Shown: positions 35,117 to 44,250 of the stretch, in pieces | How the letters are laid out: every line of letters starts with the position of its first letter | Numbering within the stretch: the first letter of the stretch is position 1 | DNA from: Flavobacterium ajazii | GTDB taxonomy: Bacteria; Bacteroidota; Bacteroidia; Flavobacteriales; Flavobacteriaceae | Reading direction: 5' to 3' | Assembly (NCBI RefSeq): GCF_010614725.1 | Contig: NZ_JAAEHL010000011.1 | Coordinates: forward strand, 1-64,000 | DNA: 64,000 nucleotides | The notes under the pieces: model-generated | The model's input: only the letters and a program-made list of their open reading frames with translations | Told to the model about the DNA's origin: nothing | The model's database searches: none | Made by a program: the position numbers and the translations under genes

Positions 35117-37930
35117 ATGACCAGAATTTATTACTTTTTACTGCTTTTTATTTTTGCTTATTCGGCTAATGCTCAGAATGATATTGTTCTTAAAGGTACC
35201 GTACTTGATATTAATACGCAGCTGCCGGTCGAATTAGCTACCGTTTATTTTACCACGGTTAAAGATTCCACGGTTATTGATTACGCAACAACAGATAAGA
35301 ACGGATTCTTCAGATTAAATACAAAAAAACTTGATAAACCGGTTTTCCTTAAAATAAATTATTTAGGATATCAAACTTATACGGAAGAGCAAAATGGTCT
35401 TTTGGAAAGTAAAGATTTTGGCAAATTATATCTGCTCGAAAGTGTAAATACTTTAAATGAAGTCGTAGTTAAAAGCGAGGCTCCGCCAATCCGTATGAAA
35501 CAGGATACCTTAGAATACAATGCTGCTTCTTATAAAGTTCGTCCGGATGCAAACGTAGAGACTTTATTAAAACAATTACCTGGTTTTGATATCGACGATG
35601 CCGGAAAAATTATGGTTAACGGAAGAGAAGTAAATCAGCTGCTGGTGAACGGAAAACCTTTTTTTGACAGAGATGGTGCAATTGCGCTGAAAAATTTGCC
35701 TGCCGAGATTATTCAAAAAGTCCAGGTTTCTGATTTTAAAACCAAAAAAGAAGAATTATCCAAACAAGAATCTACATCAGATTATTCGAGTATCAACCTT
35801 ACTATTGATGAAAAGAAAAACAAAGGCTACTTCGGAAAAATCCTGGGTGGATATGGCTCTGACGATCGTTATGAAAGCAGCCTGCTTATAAATTTCTTTA
35901 ATAACAAACAGAAAATCAGTATTCTGGGGTCTTCAAATAATATCAACTCAACCGGTTTTGCTCAGGATGAGGTATTTGACAGTATGGGCGGAGGCAGAAC
36001 CACCAGAGGAGGCAGAAGCTCAGGAGGATCGGGTAAGGGAATTACTCAGTCTAATTTATTGGGTGTTAATTATTCTGATGACTGGACAGAAAAACTCCTG
36101 GCTACCGGAAGTTACAACTTTTCGAATACAATTAATAAAAACGAAAGTAACTCCAATGAAATGAGTATTTTACCTACAGGAAATAACTATACAGTTGCTG
36201 GTTCTGAAACTCGAAATGAAAGCACCGGAAATACTGCAAACTTTGAGTTGGAGTGCAAAATAGACCCAACTACACGTCTTGTTATTACTCCAAATGTTGG
36301 GCAGACACGTTCAAATGGAAAATCGGATTCGTCGAGTACCACTACGTTGGATGATGAAAATGGAGAGCTTTTGAATAATAGTGAAGCAAAATCATACAAA
36401 GAAACAACTGCAACTAATTTTGCAAATACAATCAATTTTAATAAAGCTTTTGAGAAAAAAGCACGAAATATGAGTTTTGTTTTTTCAAACAATAATACCA
36501 AAAATGATTCAGATGGGTTTAATGATTCAAATACTTTTTTTACTAAGGAACCGGAAAAAAATGTTGATCGATACCAAAAAACAAATGGTAGAAATGTTTC
36601 CGACTCTTATTCATTAGATTTAGAATATACAGAGCCAATTACAGATTCTCTAAGAGTACGCTTTGGTTCTGATTTTGATTGGCAAAGTTCATCAAATGAC
36701 CAGCAAACCTATGATGTAGATCGTGATACTGGTGAGATTATAGATTTGAATTCTTCGTTAACAACTTATACAATGTCTTCACAAAATTCGGTAGCGCCAA
36801 AAGTTGGAATAACATTGCGAAAAAATAATTATACACTAAATCTGGATTCTAGAACCTCTATTGTCAATTTTGATAATTATTCGTTATATATGGGCAATGA
36901 AACACAGTTGAATAAAAAGTACGCCTTACCTTTTGCATCGGCTCAATTGCGATATAAATTTAGTAAGTCTAAGAATTTGACATTAAAATACGATTACTCT
37001 AATGCAATACCTTCAGCAAATTATTTAATGCCTATCGCCAATTTGAATAATCCATTGAATAGTATCGTTGGTAATCCAAATTTAGATCCTATTGAGAAAA
37101 ATTCGATGAATTTTAATTTTAGGAATTTCGATTTCCGTACTCGTTCCGGTTATGCTTTTTCGCTAAAAGGAGATTATTTTAATAATGATATTGTTTCGAC
37201 TTCTGTCTTTGATGTAAATGGTAAAAGAACAACAACCTATATAAATATTTCAGGTAATTATTCTCTTTCTGCTGGAGTAAACTGGAATCAGTCGATTAAA
37301 AGAGATGCGCACGTTTTACGATATGGAATTGGCGTAAACGGGAGCTATAATTTTGATAAAGGATATACAAATGCGGTTTTATATAATGCTAAATCAACAG
37401 CAATTTCACCTAAATTATATTTCACTTATGAATATGGTGAATTGCTGACTATTTCTCCATCTTACGGATTGTCATTTAATGAAACACATTACGAAAATAC
37501 TTCTGCGACTTCGACTTCAACAGTTGTGCACAGGGCAAATTTGCAAACGACAACATACTGGCCAGCAAATTTAATTTTTGGAAATGATTTTGGATATACC
37601 TATAATTCGAATCTTTCGGATGATTTTAAAAAGGATTTTTATTTGTGGAATACCAGTTTATCATATGGTTTTTTAAACAAAACATTATATGCTAAAATAA
37701 AAGTGTATGATGTGCTCAATCAGAACCAAAGTGCTACAAGAAGCATTTCTGCTACTTCGGTGCGTGATGAACAAAATACCGTTTTGAAACGTTATGTAAT
37801 GTTTTCGGTAGCCTATAAAATCGGAAATTTTGCTGGTGAAAAAGCTTTAAAAAGAAGAGGTGGAGAGCGTGGAGAACGAGGTGAAGGTGGTTATAGAGAA
37901 GACCGTGGGGGAAGAGAAAGAGAAGATTAA
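35117..37930 (+). CDS. Outer membrane beta-barrel protein with carboxypeptidase-regulatory domain
   Basis: A 937-residue protein with a signal peptide (LLLFIFAYSANAQ). Residues ~24-110 form a CarboxypepD_reg-like domain (VLKGTVLDINTQLPVELATVYF). A plug-like region follows (LLKQLPGFDIDDAGKIMVNGREVNQLLVNGKPFF, IQKVQVSDF), then an outer-membrane barrel of the TonB-receptor type. No TonB box is obvious, so it belongs to the 'outer membrane beta-barrel family' rather than classical receptors. The last ~25 residues form an Arg/Gly/Glu low-complexity tail (GERGERGEGG...), which would lie in the periplasm after the last strand or be surface-exposed. Single gene with a terminator after it. The ligand is unknown. 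Confidence 0.85.
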   Translation: MTRIYYFLLLFIFAYSANAQNDIVLKGTVLDINTQLPVELATVYFTTVKDSTVIDYATTDKNGFFRLNTKKLDKPVFLKINYLGYQTYTEEQNGLLESKDFGKLYLLESVNTLNEVVVKSEAPPIRMKQDTLEYNAASYKVRPDANVETLLKQLPGFDIDDAGKIMVNGREVNQLLVNGKPFFDRDGAIALKNLPAEIIQKVQVSDFKTKKEELSKQESTSDYSSINLTIDEKKNKGYFGKILGGYGSDDRYESSLLINFFNNKQKISILGSSNNINSTGFAQDEVFDSMGGGRTTRGGRSSGGSGKGITQSNLLGVNYSDDWTEKLLATGSYNFSNTINKNESNSNEMSILPTGNNYTVAGSETRNESTGNTANFELECKIDPTTRLVITPNVGQTRSNGKSDSSSTTTLDDENGELLNNSEAKSYKETTATNFANTINFNKAFEKKARNMSFVFSNNNTKNDSDGFNDSNTFFTKEPEKNVDRYQKTNGRNVSDSYSLDLEYTEPITDSLRVRFGSDFDWQSSSNDQQTYDVDRDTGEIIDLNSSLTTYTMSSQNSVAPKVGITLRKNNYTLNLDSRTSIVNFDNYSLYMGNETQLNKKYALPFASAQLRYKFSKSKNLTLKYDYSNAIPSANYLMPIANLNNPLNSIVGNPNLDPIEKNSMNFNFRNFDFRTRSGYAFSLKGDYFNNDIVSTSVFDVNGKRTTTYINISGNYSLSAGVNWNQSIKRDAHVLRYGIGVNGSYNFDKGYTNAVLYNAKSTAISPKLYFTYEYGELLTISPSYGLSFNETHYENTSATSTSTVVHRANLQTTTYWPANLIFGNDFGYTYNSNLSDDFKKDFYLWNTSLSYGFLNKTLYAKIKVYDVLNQNQSATRSISATSVRDEQNTVLKRYVMFSVAYKIGNFAGEKALKRRGGERGERGEGGYREDRGGRERED

Positions 37931-37973
37931 TTTTGAATTTTAAACTTAAAGATAAAGCTTCAACAAAAATATA

Positions 37974-37998
37974 AACTCCGGCTAAGCTGGAGTTTTTT
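37974..37998 (+). terminator. Terminator of the outer membrane protein gene
   Basis: A 9-bp stem (AACTCCGGC / GCTGGAGTT, one G-U) with a TAA loop and a following T-run. Confidence 0.75.
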
Positions 37999-38059
37999 AT
38001 TGCGTGTTCATAAGTGATACAATATTGGAATTTGGAATTTCAATAATTGGAATTTAGTT

Positions 38060-38803
38060 CTATGATTTTATTTTTCTGTTGATTCTGTGATAAACGGTAA
38101 AACGGATAATATCCCTGTCGTAAAAATCAACACCGCTTGCCCGTCTCTGAAAGTTTTTCAGGTAACCTAATTCTAAACCAATATTAGGATTAAAATGATA
38201 ACGCAGGGCAGCATAAAAACGGTTTTGGTCAAAAGTATTTTTCTTATTGTCTTTACCGTGATTGAATAAAATTTCATCAGAGATAGTTCCTTTTAGGCTT
38301 CTTTTTTCTTTTTCCCAAAGTGTAAAAGTCGATTGCAGGCGATATCTGAATCGAAAAGCAAAAGAAAATTCATTTAATAATGAAGTTTTATCTGCTTTTT
38401 GTATAAATCGTTCTTCGAGCTGAAAACGGTTATGGAAGGTGATTTTTGCAAGATCATTTATAAAAGTAATATCCTGCTGGATACGATATTCGGGTATTGA
38501 AAATTCAGGATCTGATACCGGTGTCTGGGTATTAACGCTAAAATAAGCAAATCCACCTCCTAAATCTACATGCTGACCCGCACGATATCTTCCCTGTGTT
38601 CTGAAAACAAATACATTTTCATGAACAGGATTTATAAAGCTTCTGTTATCAAGTTCAGAATGCAGTGACCATTTCTCAGATAGGGGGAAAATATTGTAAT
38701 ACCGAATCCATGTCAGAGTCTGGTGTTCAATGTTTTTTTTGCTTTGCGCTAAAGAAAACTGACTAAAAAACGCTAAAAAAAGTATGAATTTTAAAAATTT
38801 CAT
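38060..38803 (-). CDS. DUF2490 domain outer membrane protein
   Basis: A 247-residue protein with a signal peptide (FLAFFSQFSLAQ). The mature part is made of alternating strands with aromatic girdle residues, as in small outer-membrane barrels, and starts with the DUF2490-type segment TLTWIRYYNIFPLSEKWSLHSELDNR; near the end GLELGYLKNFQR also fits the family. Function unknown; probably a barrel of about 10-12 strands. It lies alone, convergent with the preceding outer membrane gene. Confidence 0.85.
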   Translation of the reverse strand: MKFLKFILFLAFFSQFSLAQSKKNIEHQTLTWIRYYNIFPLSEKWSLHSELDNRSFINPVHENVFVFRTQGRYRAGQHVDLGGGFAYFSVNTQTPVSDPEFSIPEYRIQQDITFINDLAKITFHNRFQLEERFIQKADKTSLLNEFSFAFRFRYRLQSTFTLWEKEKRSLKGTISDEILFNHGKDNKKNTFDQNRFYAALRYHFNPNIGLELGYLKNFQRRASGVDFYDRDIIRFTVYHRINRKIKS

Positions 38804-38919
38804 TTGTCCTCGTAAATTCAGGCTGCGAATATATACAAATGAAGGGTGATTTATAACGAGTGATGCGTTTTTTAAATTTGATTTAAATTCTATTTTGTGA
38901 TTTCAGATGAATTATAAAA

Positions 38920-38954
38920 AAACGGGATGTGCCTTTTAAAAGCACATCCCGTTT
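38920..38954 (-). terminator. Terminator of the TonB receptor gene
   Basis: A 13-bp stem (AAACGGGATGTGC / GCACATCCCGTTT) with a 9-nt CTTTTAAAA centre, 26 bp after the stop; T-rich flanks on the minus strand. Confidence 0.85.
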
Positions 38955-38979
38955 AACCAAACTAACTTTCTTTATATTA

Positions 38980-41544
38980 TTATAGCGAATATTTTAAAGT
39001 AATTCCATAAGTTCTTTGATCACCCAATACAGCTGCATAGTGTCCTGCGTTTCCACCGGCAGGTAATAATTGCTCGTAGTAATCTTTGTTTAAGAGATTA
39101 CGTCCCCAAAAGTGAACTGATAATCCTTGTGATGCACGGAAACCTAAACGTGCATTGAAAATAGCATATCCGGGAACTACTAAATATTTTGAAGCCGAAG
39201 GGCTTGAAGAGAATTCAGAACGTGCGTAAGAATCTATTCCAAGGAAAATTTTTCCTGCGTTTCCAAAAAATCTTGCATTATCTGAAAGCTCACCTCCTAA
39301 AGATCCTGCCCATCTTGATACACCCGGCAAGTCAGTCCCGGAAACATCTTTATAAGCTACCTGAACTCCATCAACAACAAGTCCTGTATCTTCTAATGGA
39401 AGCGGTGCATTGGTAAATTTAACATATGTACCTTCTGTATAAGTGGCTGCTGCATTTATTGTTAAATGCTTGCTGAAAACAAAACTGGCATCCAATTCAG
39501 CACCTCTTACACGTACTTCATCAGCATTGGCCAGATAACCACGGTTTACACCTAATTCAGCAGCCTGAACGTTGGTTTGATAATCTTTGATATTAGTGTT
39601 AAAGAACGTTAAGTTGAAGATTGAGTTTTGAAACGGAGATGTTTTAACTCCAACCTCAAAATGATTTACTTTTTCAGGCTTAATTACTGCAAGTTCAGTC
39701 ATTGGTTGTCCTGAAGAATTTGATGGAAGACCAGCTACGTTAACTCCGACAGGTTTGTAACTTTTAGCGTAAGTTCCATAAAAATTAATTTTATCTGAAG
39801 CTTTAAAGGTAAGTGTTATATTTCCGGAAAAGTCTGTGTTGTCTGTATCTGAGTCAAACGCCTGATCAGAGTAAACTGATTTTTTCAAAGCCAGTAAGGC
39901 TGGATCTGTAGTTTGAAGACCTCCATAAGTTTTACGGGCATAATGTGCATCTTTTTTATCAAAGTTATATCTTAAGCCTGGTAAAACATGGAAACGATCT
40001 GTAATTGCCCAATCGATTTGGCCAAAAACGGCAGCACTGGAAGCTCTGATTCTTGCATCAGTTTTGATTCCGTATCCTTCAAAAAGACCAGGTGTTTTCC
40101 ATAATGGGCTGGTAGTGCTTTGAGAAAATCTCCATTGAGCATCACCAGATTCTTCCGTACCATCAGTTTGTGATGTCTGGTCGATAAAGAAAACTCCTGC
40201 CACACCACTAATTTTAGATGTAAGCTGACCTGCATAACGAACTTCCTGAGTTACTTGTGTTTGTCTTGTAGGGTTTTGTGACTTTGCTAAAACCTGTAAC
40301 CCTGTAAAATCCCTGTCATTTGATGGATCCCAATTCCAAAAACGCCATGCTGTTGTTGAAGTTAAAGTTCCACCTCCAATTTTTGTGTCAACGTTAAGAG
40401 AGAATCCACCCATATCTTGTCCCGAACGCCAAGGTGTATCCTGGTCGATTTTTCGGTCAAAAGCATTTAAACTAGGTAATTGATAGTTCAAATCAGCGAT
40501 GATAGCATTAAACTGACGATAAGCTGCTCTTTTGGTTGGTGCAACACCAGCTACTACCTGAGCATATCCGTCAGGGCGTTGTGTTGTAATATCGGCAGCA
40601 AATATAATATTTGTATTTTCTGATGGAGTATAAAGTAACTGACCTCTGATTCCCTGATTGTTTAAGGTATTTGTTGCTCTTCCTGTTGCAATGTTGTCAA
40701 CTAGACCATCACGCTGAGTGCCTGAAAAGGACAAACGACCGGCTACTTTTTTACCCAAGGCTCCTGTAACAGACGCTTTCGCCTGAAGGAAAGCATAGTT
40801 TCCGTAGCTTACTTCAAAATCAGCTCCTGAAGTAAAACTTGGTTTACGTGTAGTGATGTTAAAGGCTCCTGAAGTAGTATTTTTTCCGAATAATGAACCC
40901 TGTGGGCCACGTAATACCTCAATTTGCTCAACATCAATAAAATCTAGTGTAGTTGCAGCGGGACGTGCATAATAAACTCCATCTACATAGAAACCTACTC
41001 CCGGATCGATACCATCATTAGTAAGTCCGTATGGAGAACCTAAACCACGAATATTAATTCCTGTATTTCTTGGGTTAGACGAATATAATTGTACTGATGG
41101 AACCAATTCTTTTATACGATTTACGTTAAAAGCTCCGGCTTGCTCAGCTTGTTTTCCGGTTACAACAGAAACTGCAATCGGAATATCCTGAACTTTTTCT
41201 ATTCTGCGTCTTGATGAAACCACAACTTCAATAAGTTCATTTTCTTCTCTTAATGCAATTTGTAAAAGAGGTGCTGGTAAAGCAGTAATTTCTACCTCGG
41301 CAGTTTTATAACCTACGTATTGAACTAATACGGTTAAAGGAAGTTTTTTTTCTTTTGTATCCAGACTAAAGTGTCCGCTAGCATCAGTAGTTGTGTTTAT
41401 TGTTGTTCCTTTTACGACCACATTGGCAGCTTCTAAAGGATTTTTTTCTGAATCTGTAATTGTTCCTTCAATGTTTTGTGCGAATGAAACAGAGAAAGTT
41501 AAAATTGAAAGTATTGTAAATATATTTTTGATAGAATTTTTCAT
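38980..41544 (-). CDS. TonB-dependent receptor with carboxypeptidase-regulatory domain
   Basis: An 854-residue receptor. After a signal peptide (SILTFSVSFAQ) comes a CarboxypepD_reg-like domain (IEGTITDSEKNPLEAANVVVKGTTI). Then IEVVVSSRRR, a TonB-box-like start, leads into the plug (IPIAVSVVTGKQAEQ, IRGLGSPYGL, VEQIEVLRGPQGSLFGKN) and the barrel, ending in a Tyr-Ser-Leu terminus suited for Bam insertion. It imports an unknown substrate across the outer membrane. Its 5' leader of ~190 nt contains a Met/Cys-rich mini-ORF, and an inverted repeat lies upstream of its -7 box. The Rrf2 regulator is encoded just upstream on the same strand, so control by sulfur or Cys supply is likely; a sulfur compound is a reasonable guess for the substrate. 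Confidence 0.92.
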   Translation of the reverse strand: MKNSIKNIFTILSILTFSVSFAQNIEGTITDSEKNPLEAANVVVKGTTINTTTDASGHFSLDTKEKKLPLTVLVQYVGYKTAEVEITALPAPLLQIALREENELIEVVVSSRRRIEKVQDIPIAVSVVTGKQAEQAGAFNVNRIKELVPSVQLYSSNPRNTGINIRGLGSPYGLTNDGIDPGVGFYVDGVYYARPAATTLDFIDVEQIEVLRGPQGSLFGKNTTSGAFNITTRKPSFTSGADFEVSYGNYAFLQAKASVTGALGKKVAGRLSFSGTQRDGLVDNIATGRATNTLNNQGIRGQLLYTPSENTNIIFAADITTQRPDGYAQVVAGVAPTKRAAYRQFNAIIADLNYQLPSLNAFDRKIDQDTPWRSGQDMGGFSLNVDTKIGGGTLTSTTAWRFWNWDPSNDRDFTGLQVLAKSQNPTRQTQVTQEVRYAGQLTSKISGVAGVFFIDQTSQTDGTEESGDAQWRFSQSTTSPLWKTPGLFEGYGIKTDARIRASSAAVFGQIDWAITDRFHVLPGLRYNFDKKDAHYARKTYGGLQTTDPALLALKKSVYSDQAFDSDTDNTDFSGNITLTFKASDKINFYGTYAKSYKPVGVNVAGLPSNSSGQPMTELAVIKPEKVNHFEVGVKTSPFQNSIFNLTFFNTNIKDYQTNVQAAELGVNRGYLANADEVRVRGAELDASFVFSKHLTINAAATYTEGTYVKFTNAPLPLEDTGLVVDGVQVAYKDVSGTDLPGVSRWAGSLGGELSDNARFFGNAGKIFLGIDSYARSEFSSSPSASKYLVVPGYAIFNARLGFRASQGLSVHFWGRNLLNKDYYEQLLPAGGNAGHYAAVLGDQRTYGITLKYSL

Positions 41545-41591
41545 TTTTATATTATGTATATGTGATTAGTAGAATTTAGGATTAAATTTTT

Positions 41592-41612
41592 TTACCAGCA
41601 CATACACATCAT
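41592..41612 (-). CDS. Candidate leader peptide MMCMCW in the TonB receptor 5' UTR
   Basis: A seven-codon frame, ATG ATG TGT ATG TGC TGG TAA, lies 47 bp upstream of the receptor start. Five of six residues are Met or Cys, unlikely by chance in such AT-rich DNA. Short Cys- or Met-rich leader ORFs couple sulfur amino acid supply to expression in other bacteria. No good Shine-Dalgarno is visible, but this is usual in Bacteroidota. A GTG 18 nt further upstream is an alternative in-frame start. Translation is not demonstrated. Confidence 0.45.
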   Translation of the reverse strand: MMCMCW

Positions 41613-41743
41613 AGAAGAATTGTTTTTCACAGCAGTGAAGTTTTTATAATTACTTTTTTGCAAAAGACTTTTAGATACATAAGACTTACTTAATTTTTCT
41701 TTCATTGGTCAAAATTTGTAAATGATTTGTTAATTATTTTTTG

Positions 41744-41774
41744 CAAATATATATAAAATCTATCTACTTGGTAG
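41744..41774 (-). promoter_or_regulatory. Promoter of the TonB receptor with inverted-repeat operator
   Basis: On the minus strand an exact -7 box TATATTTG occupies 41751-41744. An inverted repeat CTAC-TTG-GTAG at 41764-41774 lies 12 bp upstream of it, where the -33 element would be; no TTG is found at the usual distance. This suggests dependence on a bound regulator, the adjacent Rrf2 protein being the first candidate. Confidence 0.5.
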
Positions 41775-41793
41775 GGTTTTGAGTAAAATTTTT

Positions 41794-42207
41794 TTATTTT
41801 TTTATTAATGAAGCGATTGTGATGTTCTGCATTGCCTTTAAAGTTTCATTACGAATAATCATCAAACCGTGGCGCAGACTGCATTCCTCCTCAGTTTTAC
41901 AATCAGAACAAGGCTCGTAAAAATTTAAAGAAGCACATGGCAAAAGAGCAATTGCACCGTCAAATAATCGGTGAATTTCTGCCAAAGTAATGTCATTTTT
42001 CGATTTTATAAGGTAATAGCCGCCAAATTTTCCCTGCTTGCTGCTCACAAAACGGCCTCGTTTTAGGTCCAGTAAAATCTGCTCTAAAAACTTTTTAGGA
42101 ATATTAGCACCTTCAGCAATTTCTATAGTTTTAGAAATGTGATTTTCGTCCTGTTCTGCTAAATAAAGTAGGGCTTTAAGGGCGTATTTTGCTTTATGTG
42201 ATAACAT
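41794..42207 (-). CDS. Rrf2 family transcriptional regulator
   Basis: A 137-residue winged-helix protein. The N-terminus (MLSHKAKYALKALLYLAEQ), the recognition region (IPKKFLEQILLDLKRGRFVSSKQGKFGGYYL) and the effector region are typical of Rrf2. Four Cys residues at 91, 100, 103 and 109 could bind an Fe-S cluster as in IscR/NsrR-type members, although CymR-type members without cluster also occur in sulfur control. It precedes the TonB receptor gene on the same strand and probably regulates it through the inverted repeat at 41764-41774. Confidence 0.92.
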   Translation of the reverse strand: MLSHKAKYALKALLYLAEQDENHISKTIEIAEGANIPKKFLEQILLDLKRGRFVSSKQGKFGGYYLIKSKNDITLAEIHRLFDGAIALLPCASLNFYEPCSDCKTEEECSLRHGLMIIRNETLKAMQNITIASLIKK

Positions 42208-42324
42208 CTATTTTTAATTATGAATTGTGAATTATAAATTATGAATTAAATTTTGAAGCTAAAAATATTTTCAAAGATAACTTGAAATTTCAAACAAAAC
42301 TTAAAACCTGAAACAAAATTTAAT

Positions 42325-43164
42325 TTACCAGCTTCCACCTGAACCTCCACCAGAGAATCCGCCTCCGCCAAATCCTCCACCGAAACCTCCGCCTCCGCCA
42401 AAACCACCTCCCGATGATCCTCCGCCGAAGCCTCCAAATCCGCCTCCTCCGCTTCTTCCGAGGTTGCTAAGGATGATTACATCAAGCAGGCTTGGACCTC
42501 CGCCACTATTGTTGCCAGAATTTCCTCCGCCTCCTTTTTTATTTCGTGCCAGTAAAATTAATATAATTACGACAATAACAATAAAAGGCAGTATCGGAAA
42601 GTCTTTTCCTTTGGCTTTTTGTTTTCTTTCTCCTTTATATTTTCCTTTAAAAACATCAAAAAGAGCATCTGCACCTTTATCAAGTCCTCGGTAATAACTT
42701 CCTGCTTTAAATTCAGGAATGATTATATTTCGTGTGATTTCTCCGCCAATTCCGGCTGTTAGTCTGTCTTCGAGTCCGTAACCAGGCGAAATCCAGATCT
42801 TTCTTTCGGTTTTAGCAAGCAGAATCAAAACACCATTGTCTTCTTTTGCCTGTCCGATACCCCATTGATGCGCCCATTTTGGAGTAAGAATTCCAATATC
42901 TTCTCCTTTTAAACTTTCAATGGTAATAACGACAATCTGTGTAGAAGTCGAATCTGAATAACGAACTAATTTTTCTTCTAATTGTGTTTTTTCAGAAGCA
43001 TTTAGGATATTAGCATAATCATAAACAGAAGTCTGAAAACTTGGTTTTTCAGGAATTGTAAATTGTGAAAATCCTGAAGTACAGATTAAAAAAGCAATTA
43101 GTAAAAAGGTAAATCGAAAAACTCCTTTGGAATTAGATATTTTGTTTTTGGAAATTTTCATCAT
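42325..43164 (-). CDS. TPM domain membrane protein with Gly-rich tail
   Basis: A 279-residue protein: signal peptide or first helix at about 15-33 (FRFTFLLIAFLICTSGFSQ), TPM domain (residues ~45-175, VYDYANILNASEKTQLEEKL, IVVITIESLKG, DNGVLILLAKTERKIWISPGYGLE), a transmembrane helix (FIVIVVIILILLA), and a tail of GGGFGG-type repeats ending GGSW, a common ending of the YgcG class. The first three genes of the cluster run TPM, TPM, LemA (read upstream: LemA first). Its start ATG is 1 bp from the stop of the next upstream gene. TPM proteins are linked to photosystem or envelope maintenance; role here unknown. Confidence 0.88.
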   Translation of the reverse strand: MMKISKNKISNSKGVFRFTFLLIAFLICTSGFSQFTIPEKPSFQTSVYDYANILNASEKTQLEEKLVRYSDSTSTQIVVITIESLKGEDIGILTPKWAHQWGIGQAKEDNGVLILLAKTERKIWISPGYGLEDRLTAGIGGEITRNIIIPEFKAGSYYRGLDKGADALFDVFKGKYKGERKQKAKGKDFPILPFIVIVVIILILLARNKKGGGGNSGNNSGGGPSLLDVIILSNLGRSGGGGFGGFGGGSSGGGFGGGGGFGGGFGGGGFSGGGSGGSW

Positions 43165-43602
43165 TTATCCTTTTGAGATTTCGTTAGATAATTCGTTTGT
43201 ATCGCCTTCAGACCAAGGGAAGTATTTTTTTAACTGTTCACCGGCATTTAAAATTCCGTCAACAATACCTTGTTTGAATTTACCGGCTTTAAATTGTTCT
43301 GTCATTTTGTCTTTGGTGCAATCCCAAAAATCATCTGCAACCAGATCATTTATGCCTTTGTCACCGCAAACAACAAAGTTTTTATCATCAACTGCAAAAT
43401 AGAATAAAACACCATTTTGAAGCTGGGTTTCATCCATACGCAATTCATGAAAAACTTCTAAAGCCCGGTCAAAATGGGCTTTAGAAGTTGTTTTTTCTAT
43501 ATGAACTCTAATTTCGCCAGAAGTATTTTTTTCAGCCACGCGAATAGCTTCAACAATTTCCTGCTCTTCTTCTTTGGTTAAAAAATCTTCTACTTTTGAC
43601 AT
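43165..43602 (-). CDS. Short TPM domain protein
   Basis: A 145-residue protein consisting essentially of a TPM domain (FLTKEEEQEIVEAIRVAEKNTSGEIRVHIE, FYFAVDDKNFVVCGDKGI) without signal peptide or tail. It is directly followed by the larger TPM protein (stop at 43165, next start at 43164) and preceded by lemA 30 bp upstream, so it is the middle gene of a three-gene operon. Its lack of a signal suggests it works in the cytoplasm or on the inner face of the membrane. Confidence 0.88.
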   Translation of the reverse strand: MSKVEDFLTKEEEQEIVEAIRVAEKNTSGEIRVHIEKTTSKAHFDRALEVFHELRMDETQLQNGVLFYFAVDDKNFVVCGDKGINDLVADDFWDCTKDKMTEQFKAGKFKQGIVDGILNAGEQLKKYFPWSEGDTNELSNEISKG

Positions 43603-43632
43603 TTGAATTATTTTAGAGTTATAATTTTTTAT

Positions 43633-44217
43633 TTAGAATTTTACTTCAACTGGTTTGTCTGCACCTGTAGAAGCTTCAAAATATGGTTTTTCTTTGTATT
43701 CGCTCAAAAACCAGTTGTTTGGAATTTTTAAAACATATCCGTTATAAACTTGTACAGATTCGTTAAAACGAGTTCTTGCAGTTAAAATCTGATTTTCAGT
43801 ACTTGCCAATTCGTCTTGTAATTTCAGGAAGTTTTCGTTTGTTTTTAAAGTTGGATATTGTTCAACAGAAACCAATAATTTTGATAATGATGAAGTTACA
43901 CCGCTTTGAGCCTGATTGAATTGTGCTAGTTGTTCAGGAGTTACATTCGAAGGGTCAATTGTTACAGAAGTAGCTTTTGCGCGAGCTTCAATTACTGCTG
44001 TTAATGTTGATTTTTCAAAATCAGCAGCTCCTTTTACAGTGTTTACTAAATTCCCGATAAGGTCATTACGTCTTTGGTAAGCCGTTTGAACATTTCCCCA
44101 TTCCTTATTTACAGCCTGACTGTGCTGCAAAGCAGTGTTTTTAATTCCAATTGACCAAAATGCAATAATTGCAATAAGAGCTACAATAATTCCTACGGGG
44201 ATTAACCACTTTTTCAT
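43633..44217 (-). CDS. lemA: LemA family protein
   Basis: A 194-residue protein with an N-terminal membrane helix (IPVGIIVALIAIIAFWSIGI) and the LemA core: the NTALQHSQAVNKEWGNVQTAYQRRNDLIGNLVNTVK helix, SLSKLLVSVEQYPTLKTNENFLKLQDEL, and RTRFNESVQVYN. It is anchored with the helical domain outside the membrane. The biochemical function of LemA is unknown; in Bacteroidota it is regularly found with TPM proteins as here. Confidence 0.93.
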   Translation of the reverse strand: MKKWLIPVGIIVALIAIIAFWSIGIKNTALQHSQAVNKEWGNVQTAYQRRNDLIGNLVNTVKGAADFEKSTLTAVIEARAKATSVTIDPSNVTPEQLAQFNQAQSGVTSSLSKLLVSVEQYPTLKTNENFLKLQDELASTENQILTARTRFNESVQVYNGYVLKIPNNWFLSEYKEKPYFEASTGADKPVEVKF

Positions 44218-44250
44218 ATTTTTTTAATTTAAGTTTATTTCAATTTTTAA

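Noticed and set aside
42246..42694. Frames antisense or shifted to the Gly-rich tail of the TPM protein
   Set aside because: Repetitive GGN codons keep all frames open; the TPM frame is the one with domains.
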